From Thiolapillus brandeum (GTDB lineage Bacteria; Pseudomonadota; Gammaproteobacteria; Chromatiales; Chromatiaceae), in NCBI GenBank assembly GCA_011051425.1, contig DRLF01000149.1, positions 1 through 7,516 on the forward strand: a DNA stretch of 7,516 nucleotides, given 5' to 3'. A program made the translations under genes and the position numbers. Below, piece by piece: positions 1-4,379 of the stretch (positions within the stretch are counted from its first letter, which is position 1; each line of letters opens with the position of its first letter). The notes below the pieces were generated by a model that was not told the DNA's origin, searched no databases, and was given only the letters and a program-made list of their open reading frames with translations.

Positions 1-64
1 AACGCTCCAGGGCATCCTGCCCATAGAGCCGCGCCATGCCACCAAACCGCCGTTGATAATCCAC
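1..64 (-). CDS. tcdA: tRNA threonylcarbamoyladenosine dehydratase TcdA-like, N-terminal fragment
   Basis: This is the first 21 codons of a leftward gene that continues off the window. The reverse strand reads from a GTG at 64-62 and gives MDYQRRFGGMARLYGQDALER. This matches the start of E. coli TcdA (CsdL/YgdL), recalled as WRQRFGGTARLYGEKAL. TcdA is an E1-like, ATP-dependent enzyme that cyclises N6-threonylcarbamoyladenosine at position 37 of ANN-decoding tRNAs to its hydantoin form. An AGGA at 77-74 sits 9 bases before the GTG and supports this start. The nucleotide-binding and catalytic parts lie outside the window, so a related ThiF/MoeB-family protein is not fully excluded. The RRFGG-ARLYG signature is nevertheless characteristic of TcdA. 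The gene is divergent from selD. Confidence 0.72.
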   Translation of the reverse strand, partial: MDYQRRFGGMARLYGQDALER

Positions 65-76
65 CCGCCCTGTTCC

Positions 77-119
77 TGATATAATGTGCTGTTTTTCAAA
101 TGTAATTTGGCATTATATC
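77..119. promoter_or_regulatory. Divergent tcdA/selD promoter region with mirrored -10 boxes
   Basis: GATATAATG at 78-86 and CATTATATC at 111-119 form a perfect 9-bp inverted repeat with a 24-base spacer. Each arm contains TATAAT: on the plus strand at 80-85 and on the minus strand at 117-112. The plus box is preceded by TGA, giving an extended -10 (TGATATAAT, 77-85). This fits a selD-mnmH promoter starting near 92 without a clear -35. The minus box would start tcdA transcription near 105. It lacks the TG extension, and I see no good -35 for it. The two predicted start regions face each other, so the promoters overlap and could interfere, or a regulator could bind the repeat. The boxes are visible; promoter activity is inferred. 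Confidence 0.5.
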
Positions 120-123
120 CAAG

Positions 124-1158
124 ATGACCGTCATACGACTCACAGAATACAGCCACGGCTCGGGCTGCGGCTGCAAAATCGCTCCCAAGCTGCTGGACGA
201 AATCCTCCAGGGCAGCGTCAGCATGCTCCCGGACCCGCGCCTGCTGGTGGGCAACCAGACCCGTGACGATGCCGCGGTCTATGACCTGGGCGACGGGCGC
301 TCCGTGGTCTCCACCACGGATTTTTTCATGCCCATCGTGAACGACCCCTTCGAGTTCGGCCGTATCGCCGCCACCAACGCCATCAGCGACATTTACGCCA
401 TGGGCGGCAAGCCCCTGATGGCCATTGCCATCTTCGGCTGGCCCATCGACAAGCTCAGCGCGGAAGTGGGTCAACGGGTGGTCGATGGCGGCAGGCAAAC
501 CTGCAAGGACGCCGGCATTCCCCTGGCAGGCGGTCATTCCATCGATTCACCCGAACCCATCTTTGGCCTGGCGGTAACGGGTATTGTCGACAATGCGCAG
601 CTCAAGCGAAACGACCAGGCCACGCCTGGCTGCCGCCTGTATCTCACCAAGCCCATCGGCATTGGCATACTCACCACGGCACAGAAACAGAAAAAACTAG
701 CGCCCGGGCACGAGCGGATCGCACCTGACACCATGTGCCAGCTCAACAGCATCGGTGCAGAGCTCGCCACCATATCCGGCGTGACCGCCATGACCGACGT
801 CACCGGCTTTGGCCTGCTGGGACACTTGCTGGAAATCTGTCAGGGAAGCAACGTGGCGGCCAGCATCCGCTTCGACCAGGTACCCCTGCTTCCCCATGTC
901 CCGGATTACCTGGCCATGGGTTGCTCTCCCGGCGGTGCGCGGCGCAATTTCGACAGCTATGGCGAACACATCGCCCCCCTGACACCGGAACAGCAGCAAA
1001 TCCTGTGTGACCCTCAAACTTCCGGCGGACTGCTGGTCGCCGTCACTCCCGAAGCCGAACCCGCATTCCTGGATACCACGGTACGGGCCGGTCTTTCCCT
1101 CGCGCCCATCGGTGAGCTTGGGACCAGGGATGACGCCACATTCATCCGGGTCGAATAA
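124..1158 (+). CDS. selD: Selenide, water dikinase (selenophosphate synthase), cysteine form
   Basis: SelD makes selenophosphate from selenide and ATP, releasing AMP and phosphate, in the cytoplasm. Selenophosphate is the selenium donor for selenocysteine-tRNA and for 2-selenouridine in tRNA. The 344-residue protein matches E. coli SelD (347 residues) along its whole length. The N-terminal active loop [11 protein letters not shown] spans residues 11-21, with Cys15 and Lys18 corresponding to E. coli Cys17 and Lys20. The catalytic position is TGC, so this is the cysteine form, not the selenocysteine form. Other family blocks are [13 protein letters not shown] (about 39-51), [60 protein letters not shown] and [10 protein letters not shown], as expected for an AIRS/PurM-type ATP-binding fold. 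The ATG at 124 fits the family N-terminus, although its ribosome site is weak. It is the first gene of the operon with mnmH. Confidence 0.97.
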   Translation: MTVIRLTEYSHGSGCGCKIAPKLLDEILQGSVSMLPDPRLLVGNQTRDDAAVYDLGDGRSVVSTTDFFMPIVNDPFEFGRIAATNAISDIYAMGGKPLMAIAIFGWPIDKLSAEVGQRVVDGGRQTCKDAGIPLAGGHSIDSPEPIFGLAVTGIVDNAQLKRNDQATPGCRLYLTKPIGIGILTTAQKQKKLAPGHERIAPDTMCQLNSIGAELATISGVTAMTDVTGFGLLGHLLEICQGSNVAASIRFDQVPLLPHVPDYLAMGCSPGGARRNFDSYGEHIAPLTPEQQQILCDPQTSGGLLVAVTPEAEPAFLDTTVRAGLSLAPIGELGTRDDATFIRVE

Positions 1159-1160
1159 AC

Positions 1161-2255
1161 ATGGAGCTGCCCCAGGTCAAGGATTTCAGGGAACTCTTCC
1201 TGAACGGCACACCGCTGCTGGATGTGCGCGCACCGGTGGAATTTCAGGCAGGCGCCTTCCCGAATGCCACCAACATTCCTCTGCTCAGCGACGAAGAACG
1301 GCATCTGATCGGCATTCGTTACAAGGAACAGGGACAGGATGCCGCCATCGAACTGGGCCGGGAACTCATCGACGGCCAACCCAAGGCTGAACGCACAGCG
1401 CAGTGGCAGGCATTCGTGCGACAGTATCCCGAAGGCGTGCTGTACTGTTTCCGGGGTGGCATGCGCTCCAGGATCTCCCAGGAATGGATATACGAAGCCA
1501 CCGGCATCTCCTACCCCCGCGTCGAGGGCGGCTACAAAGCCTTGCGCAACTTCCTGCTGGAGGAAATCGATCAGTCGATCACAGAGATCCAGCCCACCGT
1601 ACTGGGCGGCAGAACCGGCGCAGGCAAAACCATCGCCATTCACCAGTTGCAGAACAGCATCGATCTCGAGGGCCTTGCCTGGCACCGCGGCTCTGCCTTC
1701 GGCGGCCATGTAACTCCCCAGCCTTCACAGGTCGATTTTGAGAACCGCCTGTCCATCGAGCTGATAAGACATCGTGCCGCCGGACGCTTCAGGCTGGTAT
1801 TTGAAGATGAAAGCAAGGCAGTGGGCTCACGACACATTCCACCCGCATTGTACGAGCACATGGCTCGCAGCCCTCTGGTGATCCTGGATGTTTCATTGCA
1901 GGAGCGTATCGACAACTCCATCGATGAATATGTCACGAGTGCCCTGGAAGAATATCAGGCCATGTATGGGGAGGATCAGGGGTTTCAGAAATGGGCGGCA
2001 TACGCCACCCACAGTCTGAGCCGCATCAGCAAGCGACTGGGTGGCGAGCGTTACAGGGAGATGAATGCAAAACTGCAATATGCCATCGGCCATCTGGAAC
2101 AGACCGGCAACCCCGAAGCGCATCAGGAATGGATTTCACAATTGCTTACTGATTACTATGATCCCATGTACGACTATCAGACTTCCAAAAAGAAAGATCG
2201 CATCATTTTCAGTGGAAACATGAAAGAAGTGATCGAATATCTGACCAATTCCTGA
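1161..2255 (+). CDS. mnmH: tRNA 2-selenouridine synthase (SelU/YbbB)
   Basis: MnmH replaces sulfur with selenium in (5-methylaminomethyl-)2-thiouridine at the wobble position of Lys, Glu and Gln tRNAs. It acts through a geranylated intermediate and uses selenophosphate from SelD. The 364 residues equal the E. coli length. An N-terminal rhodanese domain (about 1-130) has LLDVRAPVEFQAG at 19-31 and the catalytic loop YCFRGGMRSR at 95-104, with Cys96 matching E. coli Cys97. The C-terminal P-loop domain has a Walker A motif GGRTGAGKT at 149-157 and a Walker B-like FEDESKAVG at 214-222. The ATG lies 2 bases after the selD stop, so translation is probably coupled. No rhodanese-only or P-loop-only split is seen and the gene appears intact. 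The pairing with selD indicates use of selenium in tRNA. It does not by itself show that selenoproteins are made. Confidence 0.96.
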   Translation: MELPQVKDFRELFLNGTPLLDVRAPVEFQAGAFPNATNIPLLSDEERHLIGIRYKEQGQDAAIELGRELIDGQPKAERTAQWQAFVRQYPEGVLYCFRGGMRSRISQEWIYEATGISYPRVEGGYKALRNFLLEEIDQSITEIQPTVLGGRTGAGKTIAIHQLQNSIDLEGLAWHRGSAFGGHVTPQPSQVDFENRLSIELIRHRAAGRFRLVFEDESKAVGSRHIPPALYEHMARSPLVILDVSLQERIDNSIDEYVTSALEEYQAMYGEDQGFQKWAAYATHSLSRISKRLGGERYREMNAKLQYAIGHLEQTGNPEAHQEWISQLLTDYYDPMYDYQTSKKKDRIIFSGNMKEVIEYLTNS

Positions 2256-2276
2256 TCAATCTCTATTCCTCCGGGA

Positions 2277-2295
2277 AACACCGAACAATGGTGTT
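2277..2295 (+). terminator. Weak hairpin downstream of mnmH
   Basis: AACACC at 2277-2282 pairs perfectly with GGTGTT at 2290-2295 around a 7-base loop, 21 bases after the mnmH stop. Only ATTGTTA follows, not a T-run. It is therefore a poor intrinsic terminator by sequence, but it is the only hairpin close to the operon end. It could stabilise a 3' end or be chance. Confidence 0.22.
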
Positions 2296-2306
2296 ATTGT
2301 TACCCC

Positions 2307-2367
2307 ACCGTGGACCGGGATCCATGGTCATCAAGGTATTATTGATTCCTGCCTGTGCCGGAATGAC
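2307..2367. repeat. Degenerate REP-like palindromic stretch
   Basis: Two imperfect inverted repeats lie in tandem. ACCGTGGA at 2307-2314 faces TCCATGGT at 2321-2328 (7 of 8 Watson-Crick pairs, the other a possible G-T wobble). GATTCCTGCC-TGT-GCCGGAATGAC at 2344-2367 resembles the common proteobacterial intergenic element usually seen as GATTCCCGCC...GCGGGAATGAC. Several mismatches suggest an old, decayed copy. No second copy occurs in the window, so repeat status rests on resemblance alone. Confidence 0.3.
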
Positions 2368-2577
2368 ATTGTTGGATGTTACTTCTACTGAGCCCCATCT
2401 CATCTACCTAAAATATACCCAATTCATTCACCACATAAGCTCAAATTGAACATTTCATACAATTGTCTGATTCTATATGGACAATACTGATGGTAAATCT
2501 CTATATTCATTTGATTAATTTCTAATAATCTCTTATATTTCCACCGTCAAGCTCTTGATGAACGGAATCACACCGAC

Positions 2578-2594
2578 CAGGGTGCATTACCCTG
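2578..2594. promoter_or_regulatory. Perfect 6-bp inverted repeat, candidate operator
   Basis: CAGGGT-GCATT-ACCCTG is a perfect 6-bp stem with a 5-base loop, about 73 bases before the start of the basic winged-helix protein. TGCATT occurs at 2583-2588 and again at 2593-2598, exactly 10 bases apart, or about one helical turn. It lies just upstream of the TATTAT at 2611-2616, where a regulator could act. Binding is inferred only, and a chance hairpin is a fair alternative. Confidence 0.28.
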
Positions 2595-2656
2595 CATTTA
2601 GCGACTTAAATATTATCTGAATATTTTATTGTCAGAATATCACTACACATTGTATT

Positions 2657-2661
2657 GAGGA
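2657..2661 (+). promoter_or_regulatory. Ribosome binding site deciding the ATG start at 2667
   Basis: GAGGA lies 5 bases before ATG 2667 and is the best Shine-Dalgarno match in the area. An in-frame TTG at 2655 would overlap this site, so it cannot use it. The ATG, which gives MAKKKTPARKK, is therefore the start chosen. Confidence 0.7.
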
Positions 2662-2666
2662 TTGAA

Positions 2667-3107
2667 ATGGCCAAGAAAAAAACACCTGCAAGAAAAAAAC
2701 AGGTAACTGAATTGTCCGCTGCTGAATTATATAAACTGGCTCAGAAGCGCGAACAGGAAGAATTGCAGAAATCACTGGAAGCCAACAAAGAAAAACTCAT
2801 AGCGCTGCGCACCAAACGACGTGAACTTGTTGCCAAACAAAAGAAAGAACTGCGCAAGCTGGATGCAGAAATTTCCCGCCTGAGCGGCAAGAAGACTGCC
2901 AGGAAAGGTCGTAAAGCCGGCACCAGTGTTACCGAAAAGGTCGTTGCCATCATTGCCAAAGCAGGCAAGATCTCCACTACCGACCTGAAAGCGGAGCTGA
3001 AAAAGAAAGGCGTAGCCACCGGAAACCTTCCGCAGACTCTCGCCTACCTGAAGCGTCAGGGCCGTGTTGTCTCCCCCGCCCGCACGATTTATCAGGTTCC
3101 CAAGTAA
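2667..3107 (+). CDS. Small basic coiled-coil protein with probable C-terminal winged helix
   Basis: I do not recognise a named family for this 146-residue, very lysine-rich protein. Residues 1-12 are a basic tail (MAKKKTPARKKQ). Residues 17-74 are heptad-like, charged and helical, rich in Lys, Glu and Leu, and probably form a coiled coil for dimerisation. Residues 75-87 are a basic linker (KKTARKGRKAG). Residues 88-146 look like a winged-helix domain: helix VTEKVVAIIAKAG, helix STTDLKAELKKKG, helix NLPQTLAYLKRQG, then a wing-like strand VVSPARTIYQVPK. There is no signal peptide or membrane segment. This architecture suggests a cytoplasmic DNA-binding protein, either a nucleoid-associated protein or a regulator. 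The gene is monocistronic, with a good ribosome site and its own terminator. Function is inferred from composition and predicted fold only. Confidence 0.85.
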   Translation: MAKKKTPARKKQVTELSAAELYKLAQKREQEELQKSLEANKEKLIALRTKRRELVAKQKKELRKLDAEISRLSGKKTARKGRKAGTSVTEKVVAIIAKAGKISTTDLKAELKKKGVATGNLPQTLAYLKRQGRVVSPARTIYQVPK

Positions 3108-3121
3108 ACTGAAATGAGAAC

Positions 3122-3154
3122 ACCGCCGGCATTCTGGCCGGCGGTTTCTTTTTT
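3122..3154 (+). terminator. Rho-independent terminator of the basic protein gene
   Basis: ACCGCCGGC at 3122-3130 pairs perfectly with GCCGGCGGT at 3137-3145 around a 6-base loop (ATTCTG). A T-rich run, TTTCTTTTTT, follows from 3145. The hairpin begins 14 bases after the stop codon. This strong GC stem with a U-tract separates the gene from the methyltransferase downstream. Confidence 0.9.
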
Positions 3155-3210
3155 CATCAGGCAACAGCGGCAGTCATCTTTCGTACGATAAACCGCATTT
3201 CCGCCACCCC

Positions 3211-3224
3211 AGGAAACAACCTTG
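3211..3224 (+). promoter_or_regulatory. Ribosome binding site and TTG start of the methyltransferase
   Basis: AGGAAA at 3211-3216 lies 5 bases before TTG 3222-3224. The in-frame stop TAA at 3189-3191 limits how far upstream translation could begin. There is no ATG or GTG in frame between that stop and the TTG, so the TTG is the best start. Confidence 0.7.
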
Positions 3225-3842
3225 GCTTCAAATCCTTATAGTGCAGTACAGAAAAAGCTGCAGCTGGCGCAAGCGCTTCCCTACACCGAGCACTGGTCTG
3301 CCGCCCCGGATTTTCTCGAATTGCTGATCGACCACTGTCTGGAACACAAACCTGCGCGAATCCTCGAATGCAGCAGCGGCCTCAGCACACTGGTATTGGC
3401 CAGATGTTGTCAGATCAACCAATGCGGTCAGGTTGTCAGCCTGGAAAACGGTGCGGAGTTTGCAGAAGATACCCGCAGGAACCTGCGCAGCTTTTCTCTT
3501 GCTGACTATGCCAGCGTGATCCATGCCCCACTGGTACGGCAGCAACCCGACGACACGCAGTTGGACTGGGACTGGTACTCACTGGACAGCCTTCCGGAAG
3601 ATGCTGTAGACCTTCTGGTCATAGATGGACCACCCGGTTACATCCAGTATCATTCACGTTATCCTGCTTTACCGCTGCTGCATCAGCAGCTCAGCCGGGA
3701 TTGCACCGTCTTTCTCGATGACGCGGGAAGGGAAGAGGAAAAAGAAATTGTCGCTCTGTGGCTGCAACGCTTTCCGACGCTGCGACACCGGTTTGTCGGA
3801 ACCGAACGCGGCTGTTCCATCCTGCAGTTCAGACCCGGCTGA
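3222..3842 (+). CDS. Class I SAM-dependent methyltransferase, Methyltransf_24-like
   Basis: This is a 206-residue probable methyltransferase with a Rossmann fold. ILECSSGLSTLVLA (47-60) is the SAM-binding motif I in its ExSSGxST form. VVSLENG (71-77) supplies the acidic residue for the ribose (Glu75). DLLVIDGPPG (130-139) is the IDGPPG block typical of methyltransferases found in polysaccharide and small-molecule clusters, and FLDDAGREEEK (164-174) is the following strand and loop. There is no signal peptide or membrane segment, so it is cytoplasmic. The protein has no methionine after the initiator, so the TTG start with its AGGAAA site is well supported. It follows the terminator of the preceding gene, so it probably has its own promoter, although none is obvious. 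Its stop abuts the stop of the convergent sulfotransferase. The substrate is unknown; a sugar or glycan is inferred from the neighbours. Confidence 0.85.
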   Translation: MASNPYSAVQKKLQLAQALPYTEHWSAAPDFLELLIDHCLEHKPARILECSSGLSTLVLARCCQINQCGQVVSLENGAEFAEDTRRNLRSFSLADYASVIHAPLVRQQPDDTQLDWDWYSLDSLPEDAVDLLVIDGPPGYIQYHSRYPALPLLHQQLSRDCTVFLDDAGREEEKEIVALWLQRFPTLRHRFVGTERGCSILQFRPG

Positions 3843-3846
3843 TCAG
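3839..3846. other. Palindrome holding both stop codons of convergent genes
   Basis: CTGATCAG is a perfect 8-bp palindrome. TGA at 3840-3842 ends the methyltransferase on the plus strand, and TCA at 3843-3845 is the TGA ending the sulfotransferase on the minus strand. The coding regions touch with no gap and no overlap. There is no room for a terminator between them, so the two transcripts must overlap at their 3' ends. Confidence 0.9.
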
Positions 3847-4379
3847 GCACCCGATGCATTGTGGCGTGTCTGCCACTCCAGCAGCGCTGACTCAAGATCA
3901 CCCTCAGCCCGGATGCTGTCCCAAAAGATCCGAAAATCCTCTCCGGCATGTTCGAGGCGGAAATCCATCCTGTTTTTCTTGTCCCTGAGGAACAGGGCAA
4001 TGTTGGTTTCCAGGGTTTCGATGTAATCCTGTGCTATGTCCAATGCTGCCTGATCCTTCTCACCGCCAAGAAGGATACCGTCGCGATAGGCTTTCATGAT
4101 GCCGAAGTCCATCCGCCTGGCAAAACTGCGCGCGGTGCTGTCCCTGTCCCGCCGCAGATGCACGTAGTAGGCAGAGTCGCCATATCGCCTGTCCAGACGC
4201 CCCAGCATCCAGGAGAGGCGATTGTCGGCCTCGATATGATTGTCGGCATACAGCAGCCGCTCTGCTCCAATTCTGTGGATATTGGTTTCATGCCCCGCAC
4301 TGTAATTTGAAATATGCCGGCAAGCCTGGATGAACGTGGTGGAGCCACAACGACCGGTGTTGAGAATGAAGACATTCAT
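3843..4379 (-). CDS. Short PAPS-dependent sulfotransferase-like protein
   Basis: This is a 178-residue probable sulfotransferase that would move sulfate from PAPS to a hydroxyl group, likely on a carbohydrate. FILNTGRCGSTTF (4-16) is the 5'-phosphosulfate-binding loop, equivalent to the family TGRSGST motif with Cys in place of the first Ser. YVHLRRDRDSTARSF (72-86) matches the 3'-phosphate-binding block, with Arg77 and Ser81 in the expected places. There is no signal or membrane segment. Many bacterial carbohydrate sulfotransferases are 250-300 residues, so this one is short, but both cofactor motifs are present and the frame is clean. It looks like a compact form and shows no sign of breakage. 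The start ATG overlaps the glycosyltransferase stop as ATGA (4379-4376), which implies coupled translation. It is the last gene of the minus-strand operon. The substrate is unknown. Confidence 0.82.
   Translation of the reverse strand: MNVFILNTGRCGSTTFIQACRHISNYSAGHETNIHRIGAERLLYADNHIEADNRLSWMLGRLDRRYGDSAYYVHLRRDRDSTARSFARRMDFGIMKAYRDGILLGGEKDQAALDIAQDYIETLETNIALFLRDKKNRMDFRLEHAGEDFRIFWDSIRAEGDLESALLEWQTRHNASGA

Larger units (their letters stand above)
2256..2656. other. Gene-free, mostly AT-rich intergenic region
   Basis: No convincing coding sequence is seen on either strand between mnmH and the small basic protein. The first 110 bases have composition like the neighbours and hold the weak hairpin and REP-like stretch. 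From about 2380 to 2656 the sequence becomes clearly AT-rich. It contains small inverted repeats: ATTGTC/GACAAT at 2462-2467 and 2480-2485, TCAAG-CT-CTTGA at 2547-2558, and CAGGGT/ACCCTG at 2578-2594. Possible -10-like elements (such as TATTAT at 2611-2616) precede the next gene, but no promoter with a good -35 stands out. An unrecognised small RNA or regulator-binding region is possible. Nothing specific can be named. Confidence 0.5.

Noticed and set aside
151..177. Selenocysteine in the SelD active loop
   Set aside because: The catalytic position is TGC (Cys15) and there is no in-frame TGA, so no recoding is needed.
84..266. 60-codon open frame starting at ATG 84 on the plus strand
   Set aside because: It overlaps selD in another frame, begins at about the -10 box of the likely selD promoter, and has no protein-like features.
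1014..1709. 231-codon open frame on the minus strand across the end of selD and start of mnmH
   Set aside because: It lies opposite two clearly conserved genes, shows no recognisable motifs and is a codon-bias shadow.
2655..2666. TTG 2655 as the start of the basic winged-helix protein
   Set aside because: The TTG overlaps the GAGGA ribosome site that correctly serves ATG 2667.
2256..2666. CRISPR array, tRNA or riboswitch in the AT-rich gap
   Set aside because: No regularly spaced direct repeats, cloverleaf or known aptamer core was seen, only short isolated hairpins.
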